Below are positions 37,745-46,695 of a stretch of 64,000 nucleotides of DNA, in pieces. The first letter of the stretch is position 1; every line of letters begins with the position of its first letter. A program made the position numbers and the translations under genes. A model generated the notes under the pieces. The model had not been told where the DNA came from, made no database searches, and saw only the letters and a program-made list of their open reading frames with translations. The stretch is from Streptomyces chryseus (lineage in GTDB: Bacteria > Actinomycetota > Actinomycetes > Streptomycetales > Streptomycetaceae), in NCBI RefSeq assembly GCF_014650755.1, contig NZ_BMVO01000009.1, positions 165,345-229,344 of the forward strand, written 5' to 3'.

Positions 37745-39715
37745 CTAGCCCGGATGTGGGTGCGCTGCGGGCACTGGGCGTGGTGCGGGCTCCGGGGGCG
37801 ATGCGGAGTCAGAGGGCCGTACGGGGTCGGTGGGCTGTACGGGGTCCGGGCGCTCCTGGCCGCCCGGTGGCTCCGACACCTCCGACAGCTCCGCGAGCAT
37901 CGCCGCTCGGAGGCGCAGCGTGCCGACCAGGCGCTGGAACGCTTCCGACCAGTAGCCGGCCGCGCCGGGCGACGCGTCCTCCTGCTCGTCGGGCGTCGTC
38001 GTGAGGATCTCAAGGCGGTCTGCCTCGCCGGGATCCAGGCAGCGTTCCGCCAGGCCCATGACGCCGCTGAAACTCCACGGATAGCTCCCCGCGTCCCGCG
38101 CGATGTCCAGCGCGTCGACCACCGCGCGGCCCAGCGGCTCCGACCAGGGCACCGTGCACACCGCCAGCAGCTGGAACGCCTCGGACAGACCGTGCGCGGC
38201 GACGAACGCGGCCACCCACTCGGCCCGTTCACCGTCCGGCAGCGTCGCCAACAACTTCGCCCGCTCGGCGAAGGACGACGTACCGGGACCGGCCGCCGGT
38301 GGAGCGGACGGAACGCCCAGCAGCGCGCGGGACCACTGCGCGTCCAGCTGGCGCACGGCCGCGCGGCACCAAGCGGCGTGCAGCTCCTCCTTCCAGTCGT
38401 CGCTCACGGGCAGGGCGACGATCTCTTGCGGCGTACGGCCGCCCATTCGGCTCGGCCAGGTGTGCAGCGGGGCGGACTCGACCAGCTGACCCAGCCACCA
38501 GGACCGCTCGCCGCGCCCGGCCGGCGGGGTGGGCGACACGCCGTCGCGCTGCATGTCCGCGTCGCATTCGTGCGGGGCCTCCACGGTGACGCGCTCGCCG
38601 CCCGCCGTGCGGCCGGAGCGGTCCAGGCTGACGCAGGTGGCGGCCCGGGTCGCCATCCGCGCCGCGAGGGCGGAGCCCGGCAGCGCGGAGAGCAGTTCGG
38701 CCGCGGTGGTCCGCACATTGCGGCTGCGGTCGGACAGGGCGCGTTCCAGGAAGGGCTCGTCGGCGTCGGACAGGCCGGAGCGCAGGGAGTCGAGGAACAT
38801 CAGGCGGTCCTCGGCGCGCTCGGTGGACCAGGTGGTGGCGAGCAGGGCGAGCGCGGCTGCCGGGTCCTTGGCGCGGACGGTGGTGAGAAGACCGACGCGT
38901 TCGGCGAACAGGCCCTCGTCCCACAGGCTTCGCACCGCCGCCGTGTCGTCGGGATCGGGCAGGGCGCCGCCGCCGGACGCGCCGCGCCGCGCGAACCGCC
39001 AGTCCGGGTTCAGCCCCGCCAGCCACCGCCCCCGCACACCGGCGAAGGCGAGCGCCTGGGGGCGCAGGTCCGTACGGGCGCGGGCGGCGTCCAGCACGGC
39101 GGGGAGCAGGGCCGGCGGGGCCTGGTAGCGGCGCCGGTTCGCGGCGGCGAGCCACTGCGGGAGCAGCTCGGTGAGGTCGGGCGCGGTGCCGCGTCTGCCC
39201 CCGGTGGCAGACGGGGACGCGGAGCGGCCGGCCAGCAGGTGCGCGAGCCGCCGCCGCGCGGCCGCGGGCAGTGGGGGGCGCGGGTCGTGCGGTGCGGGAG
39301 CGGGGCGCGGTGCGGCGGGCGCGGGGACCAGGGCAGCCCTGCGCCGTACGGTCTGGTGCGCGGCAGCGTCGAGCAGGGCGGCCGGGGCGTCCTTGGCCGG
39401 CCCGGCGAGACCGGGCGGCAGCGTGCGGCGGTCGGTGCCGAGCAGAGCGATGGTGACGAGCTCTTCCCAGGCGACCGCAGCTGCGGCTGCGGCCGAAGCG
39501 GCGGCTTCGGGCGCGCGGGGGCCGGTGCCGCGCCGGGACGTCTCCTCGGGGGCCGAACGTTCGGGCACGGGCATCCTCTCCGGCTGGTCCTGCTGCTGGT
39601 CGTGCTGCTGGTCGTGTGCGACGCCCTGCGGGGAGCGCCCCGGCACGTCCCCTCCCGGCAGGGCGGCTCCCGATGCCGTGGCGGGGCGTGTCCTGGTGCG
39701 CTGGGTGCTGGTCAT
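37745..39715 (-). CDS. DUF5691 protein of the MoxR/VWA/SWIM system
   Basis: 656 residues from the ATG at 39715, four bases after GGAGGG and 16 bp behind the SWIM gene, so co-transcribed with it. The N-terminal 70 residues are disordered and include a copy of a dispersed repeat (39525-39658). From about residue 82 (WEELVTIALLGTDRRTLP) the sequence is helical, HEAT-like: RTDLRPQALAFAGVRGRWLA, DEPFLERALSDRSRNVRTTA, AELLSALPGSALAARMATRA. The C-terminal tail is Pro-rich. DUF5691 proteins are almost always found beside SWIM, MoxR and VWA genes, as here. No catalytic motif is visible; a helical-repeat scaffold that binds a partner is the simplest reading. Confidence 0.85.
   Translation of the reverse strand: MTSTQRTRTRPATASGAALPGGDVPGRSPQGVAHDQQHDQQQDQPERMPVPERSAPEETSRRGTGPRAPEAAASAAAAAAVAWEELVTIALLGTDRRTLPPGLAGPAKDAPAALLDAAAHQTVRRRAALVPAPAAPRPAPAPHDPRPPLPAAARRRLAHLLAGRSASPSATGGRRGTAPDLTELLPQWLAAANRRRYQAPPALLPAVLDAARARTDLRPQALAFAGVRGRWLAGLNPDWRFARRGASGGGALPDPDDTAAVRSLWDEGLFAERVGLLTTVRAKDPAAALALLATTWSTERAEDRLMFLDSLRSGLSDADEPFLERALSDRSRNVRTTAAELLSALPGSALAARMATRAATCVSLDRSGRTAGGERVTVEAPHECDADMQRDGVSPTPPAGRGERSWWLGQLVESAPLHTWPSRMGGRTPQEIVALPVSDDWKEELHAAWCRAAVRQLDAQWSRALLGVPSAPPAAGPGTSSFAERAKLLATLPDGERAEWVAAFVAAHGLSEAFQLLAVCTVPWSEPLGRAVVDALDIARDAGSYPWSFSGVMGLAERCLDPGEADRLEILTTTPDEQEDASPGAAGYWSEAFQRLVGTLRLRAAMLAELSEVSEPPGGQERPDPVQPTDPVRPSDSASPPEPAPRPVPAAHPHPG
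39525..39658. repeat. dispersed repeat, copy A (in DUF5691 gene)
   Basis: Two conserved blocks, 39525-39565 (contains the palindrome CCGAACGTTCGG) and 39624-39658 (contains CGGGGAGCGCCCCG), separated by a variable spacer. The same two blocks recur at 52309-52428 in an unrelated gene, in the same orientation and the same reading frame, encoding PGRSPQG and VPERSAPE. Confidence 0.75.
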
Positions 39716-39731
39716 GGGGCCCTCCGTACGG

Positions 39732-41081
39732 TCAGGCTTCGGTCAGCGGGACGGTTTCCGTCGAGCCGTCGGCCCAGGCCGTCAGCGGAGTGAAGCCGCG
39801 GTGGCCGCACTCGCCGAAGACCGTGACGGGGGCGCCCGCGGACACGGCCGCGAGCTTCCACCACCCGGGACGGGACAAGGCTGTCGGAGCGACGGGCAGG
39901 GCGAAGGGAGCCTGTGCGTCCATGAGTTGCCACCCGGTGCCGGACGGGACCGGGATCACGTGATGGAGCGTCACCGGCCAGGAGTCGAGCCACGGGTCGT
40001 CCCGCAGCGCGTCGCCGTAGGCGTGGAGCGCCTCGGTGGTGTCCACTCCCGGTGGCGGCGAGTCGAGGGGGGCGGGAGGGGCGAACTGGTGGCCGATCTC
40101 GGCCCTGAGCCGGTTCGGATGGAAGGTGAGCTCCGCGTCCAGCGTCAGGCCGGTGGGCAGGGTGATCTGCGGCGCCCTGCCGACCGCCCCGAAGGACAGG
40201 ATCAGTGCCGTACGCCCCGACTCCCTTCCGTACAGCCAGACGCGGCGCGTCACGAGCTTGCCGTCCGGGGTGTCGTACTGGGCGAGCACCAGCCAGCGGT
40301 CACGGACCGGCGGCCCGCCGGCGGACGTGGTGAGCCCGACGCGGCCGCGCACGGTCGCCGCCAGCGGCTCCGGCAACCGCTCGCGTGCGTGCCACGCCGC
40401 GTCCAGCAGATGCAGCAGCGCGCACTCCTCCAGCAGCCGTGCCGGCCAGCCCGGCCCCGACGCCGGTACGGCGCCCAGCTCCCGCACCCGGGCCGCCAGC
40501 CCCGGCGCCTGGGCGTCGACCATGCGGCGGGCCGTCTCCTCCCACAGCCCGTAGCCACTCTGCTCGGCGGCGGCCAGGCCGCCGCGCAGCAGGTCGCTCA
40601 GGCGCTGCTCCAGCTCCGCCACGCCCAGGGTGATCCGCTCGGCGCGCTGCTCGGCCCGACGTTTCGCGGCCTGCGGATCAGCCGTCTTCGAGGCCGGGCG
40701 GGCCGTGTCTCCCGTGGCCGCCGCTGCCTTCGTTCTGCGGGCTGCCAGCCACTCCTCGGCCCAGTCCGGCGCCTCCCCGCCCTTCACCACCGGTTCGTCG
40801 GACGCCCAGAGCAGCAGGAGCCCCAAGGCGTGCTTGCAGGGGAACTTGCGGCTCGGGCAACTGCACTTGTACGCGGGGCTGCCGCCCGCCGTGTCGACCA
40901 CGGTCCGGTACGGCGTACGACCGCTTCCCTTGCAGAGACCCCACACCGCCCCCGAGCCGCTGCTCCCCGCCTCCGACCACGGCCCGGCCGTACCGAGCCT
41001 GCTTCCCGCCTTGCGTGACGCGGCGTCAGGAGCCAGAGCAAGCACCTGTTCCGCGGTCCAGCGCACCCCCTGCTGATTCAT
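39732..41081 (-). CDS. SWIM zinc-finger protein of the MoxR/VWA system
   Basis: 449 residues from the ATG at 41081, seven bases after the -10 hexamer TAGCGT, so leaderless or nearly so. SWIM finger at about residues 50-84: YKCSCPSRKFPCKHALGLLL gives the CxC-x6-CxH ligand set (C73, C75, C82, H84). SWIM domains bind nucleic acid or protein. Downstream are helices (EQRLSDLLRGGLAAAEQSGY, HLLDAAWHARERLPEP) and a C-terminal beta-rich half with WLVLAQYDTPDGKLVTRRVW and QITLPTGLTLDAELTFHPNR. The gene heads a two-gene operon with DUF5691 and is divergent from the lipoprotein, MoxR and VWA genes. Its promoter matches the PafBC DNA-damage consensus exactly. A nucleic-acid-recognition role is inferred. 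Confidence 0.9.
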   Translation of the reverse strand: MNQQGVRWTAEQVLALAPDAASRKAGSRLGTAGPWSEAGSSGSGAVWGLCKGSGRTPYRTVVDTAGGSPAYKCSCPSRKFPCKHALGLLLLWASDEPVVKGGEAPDWAEEWLAARRTKAAAATGDTARPASKTADPQAAKRRAEQRAERITLGVAELEQRLSDLLRGGLAAAEQSGYGLWEETARRMVDAQAPGLAARVRELGAVPASGPGWPARLLEECALLHLLDAAWHARERLPEPLAATVRGRVGLTTSAGGPPVRDRWLVLAQYDTPDGKLVTRRVWLYGRESGRTALILSFGAVGRAPQITLPTGLTLDAELTFHPNRLRAEIGHQFAPPAPLDSPPPGVDTTEALHAYGDALRDDPWLDSWPVTLHHVIPVPSGTGWQLMDAQAPFALPVAPTALSRPGWWKLAAVSAGAPVTVFGECGHRGFTPLTAWADGSTETVPLTEA

Positions 41082-41088
41082 GGGAAAG

Positions 41089-41111
41089 ACGCTACGGGCC
41101 GCCACTGACAA
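41089..41111 (-). promoter_or_regulatory. PafBC-type DNA-damage promoter of the SWIM-DUF5691 operon
   Basis: Minus strand: TTGTCAGTG (41111-41103), an 8-base spacer GCGGCCCG, TAGCGT (41094-41089), then seven bases to the ATG. An exact match to tTGTCRgtg-N8-TAnnnT, the RecA-independent damage promoter recognised with PafBC in mycobacteria. Confidence 0.75.
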
Positions 41112-41213
41112 TCGCTCCGACCTGCGGTTTTGCCGGTCCTGAAGACTTGACTCCCCCAAGCCTTTGCGATTGGGTGCGATTCCTTGCACACATTCAGATC
41201 CGGGGGGATCCCT

Positions 41214-41636
41214 ATGAACCGCTTCATCCGTACCGCTGTCTGTGCCGCCGCCGTCACCGGCCTCTCGTTCGGTCTGGGCGCCTGCGACGTGACCGAAGCC
41301 GCGAAGGACGAGGCAGTCGAGCAGGTCGACAAGTCCATGGACGAGAAGTACGAGGTCACGTACGAGGTCACGGGCAAGGGCGTCGAGTCCATCGAGTTCG
41401 CCGGCGGCAAGGGCACCGCCATGGACCCGAAGATGGAATCGGTCAAGAACCCGCCGCTGCCGTGGAAGAAGACGGTCACGCTCCGCGGCATCATGCCGCC
41501 CGCCGTCTCCCCGATCAGCATCCAGGACACCGCCGACCTGACCTGCAAGGTCGTGTACAAGGGCGAGACGATCAAGGAAGCGAAGGGCGAGAAGGCGCTG
41601 CTCGGCTGCATCGCGGTCTCGCCGATCGTGAAGTAG
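41214..41636 (+). CDS. MmpS-like small lipoprotein
   Basis: 140 residues from the ATG at 41214, after a GGGGGGATC stretch; a 10-codon longer frame is not needed. Signal peptide MNRFIRTAVCAAAVTGLSFG with lipobox LGAC (Cys24), so a lipoprotein on the outer face of the membrane. The mature part looks like the single Ig-like domain of MmpS proteins: YEVTYEVTGKGVESIEFAGG, NPPLPWKKTVTLRGIMPP and LTCKVVYKGETIKEAKGEKA with two cysteines that could form a disulfide. In mycobacteria MmpS works with MmpL transporters, but none is here. It lies in the divergent region between the SWIM and MoxR genes and may be an accidental neighbour or a surface component of that system. Confidence 0.82.
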   Translation: MNRFIRTAVCAAAVTGLSFGLGACDVTEAAKDEAVEQVDKSMDEKYEVTYEVTGKGVESIEFAGGKGTAMDPKMESVKNPPLPWKKTVTLRGIMPPAVSPISIQDTADLTCKVVYKGETIKEAKGEKALLGCIAVSPIVK

Positions 41637-41688
41637 CAGCGGCACCACCGCACTTGAGCTCAGGCCTCTGACCTGCGGCGAAGGCCGA

Positions 41689-41711
41689 TTGTCAGTGGCG
41701 TGGTGCACGGT
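41689..41711 (+). promoter_or_regulatory. PafBC-type DNA-damage promoter of the MoxR-VWA operon
   Basis: TTGTCAGTG at 41689-41697, 8-base spacer, CACGGT at 41706-41711 (two of three conserved -10 positions). The 15-mer CGATTGTCAGTGGCG is identical to that upstream of the SWIM gene on the other strand. The MoxR ATG follows 34 bases after the -10. Confidence 0.65.
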
Positions 41712-41745
41712 GGATCCCACATCCGGGAAATCTGGAGGGGGATCC

Positions 41746-42846
41746 ATGTCCGTGTCCGAAAACAACGGCGAGGCCCTGCGGCCGCACGCCGAGGACGCCT
41801 TCGCCGACGAGCTCAAGGCGCTGGCCGCGGCCGACGACCGGCCGCGGCCCGCCAAGTGGCTGCTGTCGCCGTGGGCCGTGGCGACGTACCTGCTCGGCGG
41901 GACCCTGCCCGACGGCTCGGTGATCACGCCCAAGTACGTGGGGCCGCGCCGGATCGTCGAAGTCGCCGTCACCACGCTCGCCACCGACCGGGCACTGCTG
42001 CTGCTCGGCGTCCCGGGCACCGCCAAGACGTGGGTGTCCGAGCATCTCGCGGCCGCCGTCAGCGGCGACTCGACCCTGCTGGTGCAGGGCACCGCGGGGA
42101 CACCCGAGGAAGCCATCCGGTACGGCTGGAACTACGCCCGGCTGCTCGCGCACGGGCCGAGCCGCGAGGCACTCGTGCCCAGTCCCGTCATGCGCGCCAT
42201 GGCCGACGGCATGACCGCGCGGGTCGAGGAACTCACCCGCATCCCGGCGGACGTTCAGGACACCCTGATCACGATCCTGTCGGAGAAGACGCTGCCCATC
42301 CCGGAGCTGGGGCAGGAGCAGCAGGCGGTCCGCGGCTTCAACCTCATCGCCACCGCCAACGACCGCGACCGCGGGGTCAACGACCTGTCCTCCGCGCTGC
42401 GCCGCCGGTTCAACACGGTCGTGCTGCCGCTGCCCGAGACGGCGGAGGCCGAGGTGGACATCGTCGCCCGGCGCGTCGACCAGATCGGGCGCGCGCTCGA
42501 CCTGCCGGCCGCGCCCGACGGGTTCGACGAGATCCGGCGCGTCGTCACCGTCTTCCGCGAACTGCGGGACGGTGTCACGACCGACGGGCGTACGAAGGTC
42601 AAGTCCCCTTCCGGGACACTGTCCACGGCCGAGGCGATCTCCGTGGTCACCGGTGGCCTGGCCCTCGCCGCGCACTTCGGCGACGGGGTGCTGCGCTCGG
42701 GTGACGTGGCGGCCGGGGTTCTCGGCGCGGTCGTGCGCGATCCGGCGGCGGACCGTGTCGTCTGGCAGGAGTACCTGGAGACGGTCGTCCGCGAACGGGA
42801 CGGCTGGAAGGACTTCTACCGCGCCTGCCGGGAGGTCTCGGGATGA
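41746..42846 (+). CDS. MoxR-type AAA+ ATPase
   Basis: 366 residues from the ATG at 41746, with GGAGGGGG just upstream. AAA+ core of the MoxR branch: Walker A LLLLGVPGTAKTWVSEHLAA (about 84-103), RYGWNYARLLAHG, sensor/arginine-finger region FNLIATANDRDRGVNDLSSA then LRRRFNTVVLPLPE, and a C-terminal lid with SPSGTLSTAEAISVVTGGLA. MoxR ATPases remodel or insert metal into VWA-containing partners, and here the next gene, overlapping by four bases, encodes a VWA domain. The first promoter hexamers lie at 41689-41711. This is the ATP-driven engine of the locus; its client is presumably the downstream protein. Confidence 0.93.
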   Translation: MSVSENNGEALRPHAEDAFADELKALAAADDRPRPAKWLLSPWAVATYLLGGTLPDGSVITPKYVGPRRIVEVAVTTLATDRALLLLGVPGTAKTWVSEHLAAAVSGDSTLLVQGTAGTPEEAIRYGWNYARLLAHGPSREALVPSPVMRAMADGMTARVEELTRIPADVQDTLITILSEKTLPIPELGQEQQAVRGFNLIATANDRDRGVNDLSSALRRRFNTVVLPLPETAEAEVDIVARRVDQIGRALDLPAAPDGFDEIRRVVTVFRELRDGVTTDGRTKVKSPSGTLSTAEAISVVTGGLALAAHFGDGVLRSGDVAAGVLGAVVRDPAADRVVWQEYLETVVRERDGWKDFYRACREVSG

Positions 42847-45800
42847 GTCCCCGCCCCCTGCTGCTGGGCGTGCGTCACCACGGGCCCGGCTCTGCGCGTG
42901 CGGTGCTCGCCGCGCTCGACGCGGCGCGGCCTCCCGCCGTGCTGATCGAGGGGCCGCCGGAGGCGGACGCGCTGCTGCCGCTCGCGGCGGACGAGGCGAT
43001 GCGCCCGCCCGTGGCGCTCCTCGCGCACGTCACGAACGACCCGCGCCGGGCGGCGTTCTGGCCGCTGGCGGAGTTCTCCCCGGAGTGGGTCGCGATCCGC
43101 TGGGCGCTCGGCCACGGCGTACCGGTCCGCTTCATCGATCTGCCGGCGGCTCACTCACTGGCGTTGCAGGACGAGCGGGAGGGCGCCGAGGACGCGGAGG
43201 ACGACGGCGAGGGGGCACAGGCATCCGCCCTCGCCGTGGATCCGGTGGGGGTCCTCGCGGAGGCCGCCGGGTACGACGATCCGGAGCGGTGGTGGGAGGA
43301 CGTGGTCGAGCACCGGGGGAGCGGGGCGGCGGATCCGTTCGCGCCGTTCCGGGCGCTCGCCGAAGCCATGGGCGCCCTGCGCGAGACGTACGGGGACGGA
43401 GGGCACGGCCGCGACGGCGTCCGCGAGGCGTACATGCGGCTCCAGCTGCGCGCCGCGCGCCGGGAGTTCGGCGACGACGTCGCCGTGGTCTGCGGCGCCT
43501 GGCACCTGCCGGCGCTCGGGGAGAAGGTGGCGACCGCGACCGCCGACCGTGCGGTGCTCAAGGGGCTCCCCAAGGTCAAGGCCGAGATGACGTGGGTGCC
43601 CTGGACCCACCGCAGGCTGGCCAGGCGCAGCGGGTACGGCGCGGGCATCGAGTCGCCCGGCTGGTACGGACACCTCTTCGGCGCCCCGGACCGGCCCGTC
43701 GAGCGCTGGATGACCAAGGTCGCCGGGCTGTTGCGCGATGAGGACCGCACGGTCTCCCCCGCCCACGTCATCGAAGCCGTACGGCTCGCCGAGACACTCG
43801 CCGTCATGCGGGGCCGGCCGCTCGCGGGCCTCACCGAGACCACCGACGCCGTACGGGCCGTGATGTGCGAGGGCTCCGACGTACCGCTCGCGCTCGTGCA
43901 CGACCGGCTCGTCGTCGGCGACGTTCTCGGAGAGGTCCCGGACACGGCGCCCGCGGTGCCGCTGCAACGCGACCTGACGCGTACGCAGCGCGGACTGCGG
44001 CTCAAACCCGAGCCCCGGGAGCGGGAGGTGGAGCTCGACCTGCGCAAGGAGACCGACGCGGCGCGCAGCCGGTTGCTGCACCGGCTGCGGCTGCTGTCCA
44101 TCGGCTGGGGCGAGCCGGCCGAGGCACGGGGAAGCACGGGTACGTTCCGCGAGGCCTGGCGGCTGCGGTGGGAGCCGGATCTGTCGGTGCGCGTCGCGGA
44201 GGCGGGCGTGTGGGGCACCACCGTGCTGTCCGCGGCCACCGCCAAGGCCGAGACCCGGGCCGCCTCGGCCACTGTCCTCGCCGAGGTCACCGCGCTCGCC
44301 GAGCGGTGCCTCCTGGCCGACCTTCCCGACGCCCTCCCGGTCGTCATGCGGGCCCTCGCCGACCGCGCGGCGCTGGACGCGGACGTCGGCCACCTCGCCC
44401 AGGCCCTGCCCGCCCTCGCCCGCTCGTTGCGGTACGGCGACGTGCGCGGCACGGACACCGTGGCACTTGGCGAGGTCGCGGCCGGACTGGCCGAGCGGAT
44501 CTGCGTGGGCCTGCCGCCCGCCTGCACCGCGCTCGACGCGGACGGCGCGGCGGACATGCGCCGCCACCTCGACGCCGTGCACACGGCGATCGGCCTCCTG
44601 GCCGGCACCGAACCGGGCAACCGTCGCGACGTGCGGGAGCGATGGTCGGCGGTACTGGGCCGGCTCGCCGGGCGGGACAGCGTGGCGGGGGTGATCCGCG
44701 GCCGGGCGGCGCGGCTGCTGCTGGACGACGGGCGGCTCCCGGAGGACGAGGCGGCGCGCCTCATGGCGCTGGCGCTGTCGCCCGGCACACCCCCGGCCGA
44801 AGCGGCGGCCTGGATCGAGGGCTTCGTCGGTGGGGCGTCCGGCGGCGGAATGCTCCTCGTGCACGACGAAAGGCTGCTCGGCCTCGTCGACGCCTGGCTC
44901 ACCGGCGTGCCCGGCGACGCCTTCACCGGCGTACTGCCGCTGCTGCGCCGCACGTTCGCGGCGTACGAGCCGGGCGTGCGGCGCACTCTGGGGGAGCTGC
45001 TCCGCCGCGGCCCGTCCACCGCCGACCCGGCCCGGCCCCCCGCCGGTGCCCCCGGCTTCGGCACCGGCTTCGACGAGGAACGCGCGGACGCGGTGCTGCC
45101 GGTGCTGAGGCTGCTCCTCGGGGTCGAGGGGGACGTGTCCGGTTCGGTGGACGCGAGCGTGCCCGGGGGAGGCCCCGCGGTGGCGGAGGCGTCGCCCGAG
45201 CGGCGTGCGGAGGCGGGGGAGGGCGCTGCGGTGCTGCAGCCGGCTGCCGGCCCGGCGTTCGAGGAGACGCCCGGAACGGGCCCGGGAGGCTCGGACCTGC
45301 GGGCGCAGCCGACCGCCTTCGAGGCCGCTGCCGGCGGTCAGGGCTGCGGCGATCGGGGCTCCGACGAGCTGGGCGAGGGCAAGCAGGGCGGCGTCCGCCA
45401 AGGCGGCGGCGGGCACGGCGGTGCGGAGCGGCTGCGGCGGTGGCGGCTCGTGCTGGGTGGCGAGGCCGCCGACGGCACCGGGTGTGTGCTGGGCGGACAG
45501 GACGCCGCCATGGACGCGGCGCTGGCCGCGCTCTACGGCAGCGGTCGCGATGCGGGCCGTCCGGCCGGCCGTTCAGCCGGACTCGGTGCATCCGCCCCGT
45601 CCGTCGCGCGCTGGCTCGGCGACATCCGCACGTACTTCCCGACGTCGGTCGTACAGGTCATGCAGCACGACGCCATCGAACGCCTGGGGCTGTCGGCGCT
45701 GCTCCTCGAACCCGAGATGCTGGAGGCCGTGGAAGCGGACGTCCACCTCGTCGGGACGCTCCTGTCGCTCAACAAGGCCATGCCCGAGACGACGCGGGAA

Positions 45801-46568
45801 ACGGCGCGCACCGTCGTCCGCAAGGTCGTCGCGGACCTGGAGAAGCGACTCGCCACCCGCACCAGGGCCACCCTCACCGGCGCCCTCGACCGCAGCGCGC
45901 GGGTCAGCCGGCCCCGCCACCACGACATCGACTGGGACCGGACCATCCGGGCCAACCTGAAGAACTACCTCCCCGAGTACCGGACGGTCGTCCCCGAGCG
46001 GCTCGTCGGGTACGGACGGGCGTCGCAGTCGGTGAAGAAGGACGTCGTCCTGTGCATCGACCAGTCCGGGTCGATGGCCGCCTCCGTCGTCTACGCGTCG
46101 GTCTTCGGCGCCGTCCTCGCCTCCATGCGCGCGGTCGACACCCGTCTCGTCGTCTTCGACACCGCCGTCGTCGACCTCACCGACCAGTTGGACGACCCGG
46201 TCGACGTCCTCTTCGGCACGCGGCTCGGCGGGGGTACGGACATCAACCGCGCCCTCGCGTACTGCCAGTCGCAGATCACCCGGCCCGCCGACACCGTCGT
46301 CGTACTGATCAGCGACCTCTACGAGGGCGGCATACGCGACGAGATGCTGAAGCGGGTCGCGGCGATGAAGGCGTCGGGCGTGCAGTTCGTCGCCCTGCTC
46401 GCGCTCTCCGACGAAGGCGCCCCGGCGTACGACAGGGAGCACGCGGCAGCTTTGGCGGCCCTCGGAGCACCGGCCTTCGCCTGTACGCCGGACCTCTTTC
46501 CGGAGGTGATGGCCGCGGCGATCGAAAAACGGCCCCTGCCCATACCGGACATGGCGACTCATCAGTAG
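42843..46568 (+). CDS. DUF5682-VWA fusion protein
   Basis: 1241 residues; the ATG overlaps the MoxR stop codon (ATGA). The N-terminal half (to about 740) is DUF5682: it starts LLLGVRHHGPGSARAVLAAL and has VLIEGPPEADALLPLAADEA, VVCGAWHLPALGEKVATATA and WTHRRLARRSGYGAGIESPG. Its opening His/Glu pattern is reminiscent of the TraB/EreA-like fold (inference). A Gly/Ala-rich low-complexity linker spans about 755-860. The C-terminal part (about 865-1241) is a complete VWA module: RRWRLVLGGEAADGTGC, helical RTYFPTSVVQVMQHDAIERL, then the MIDAS residues DQSGSMAAS (about 1073), GGGTDIN (about 1133) and ISDLYEGG (about 1156). In related loci as I remember them DUF5682 and VWA are separate genes, so this looks like a fusion. 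Confidence 0.9.
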   Translation: MSPRPLLLGVRHHGPGSARAVLAALDAARPPAVLIEGPPEADALLPLAADEAMRPPVALLAHVTNDPRRAAFWPLAEFSPEWVAIRWALGHGVPVRFIDLPAAHSLALQDEREGAEDAEDDGEGAQASALAVDPVGVLAEAAGYDDPERWWEDVVEHRGSGAADPFAPFRALAEAMGALRETYGDGGHGRDGVREAYMRLQLRAARREFGDDVAVVCGAWHLPALGEKVATATADRAVLKGLPKVKAEMTWVPWTHRRLARRSGYGAGIESPGWYGHLFGAPDRPVERWMTKVAGLLRDEDRTVSPAHVIEAVRLAETLAVMRGRPLAGLTETTDAVRAVMCEGSDVPLALVHDRLVVGDVLGEVPDTAPAVPLQRDLTRTQRGLRLKPEPREREVELDLRKETDAARSRLLHRLRLLSIGWGEPAEARGSTGTFREAWRLRWEPDLSVRVAEAGVWGTTVLSAATAKAETRAASATVLAEVTALAERCLLADLPDALPVVMRALADRAALDADVGHLAQALPALARSLRYGDVRGTDTVALGEVAAGLAERICVGLPPACTALDADGAADMRRHLDAVHTAIGLLAGTEPGNRRDVRERWSAVLGRLAGRDSVAGVIRGRAARLLLDDGRLPEDEAARLMALALSPGTPPAEAAAWIEGFVGGASGGGMLLVHDERLLGLVDAWLTGVPGDAFTGVLPLLRRTFAAYEPGVRRTLGELLRRGPSTADPARPPAGAPGFGTGFDEERADAVLPVLRLLLGVEGDVSGSVDASVPGGGPAVAEASPERRAEAGEGAAVLQPAAGPAFEETPGTGPGGSDLRAQPTAFEAAAGGQGCGDRGSDELGEGKQGGVRQGGGGHGGAERLRRWRLVLGGEAADGTGCVLGGQDAAMDAALAALYGSGRDAGRPAGRSAGLGASAPSVARWLGDIRTYFPTSVVQVMQHDAIERLGLSALLLEPEMLEAVEADVHLVGTLLSLNKAMPETTRETARTVVRKVVADLEKRLATRTRATLTGALDRSARVSRPRHHDIDWDRTIRANLKNYLPEYRTVVPERLVGYGRASQSVKKDVVLCIDQSGSMAASVVYASVFGAVLASMRAVDTRLVVFDTAVVDLTDQLDDPVDVLFGTRLGGGTDINRALAYCQSQITRPADTVVVLISDLYEGGIRDEMLKRVAAMKASGVQFVALLALSDEGAPAYDREHAAALAALGAPAFACTPDLFPEVMAAAIEKRPLPIPDMATHQ

Positions 46569-46695
46569 CATCCGACTTGCGTGACCCCAGGAGGCTCATG
46601 CGAGCATCACCCCGTCGTCACGCCCCGTCGTTCGCCCAGACGGTACGACCCGTCATCATGGTCGGGCGTTCCGACGCCCCTCTTTCCGTCCCCTC

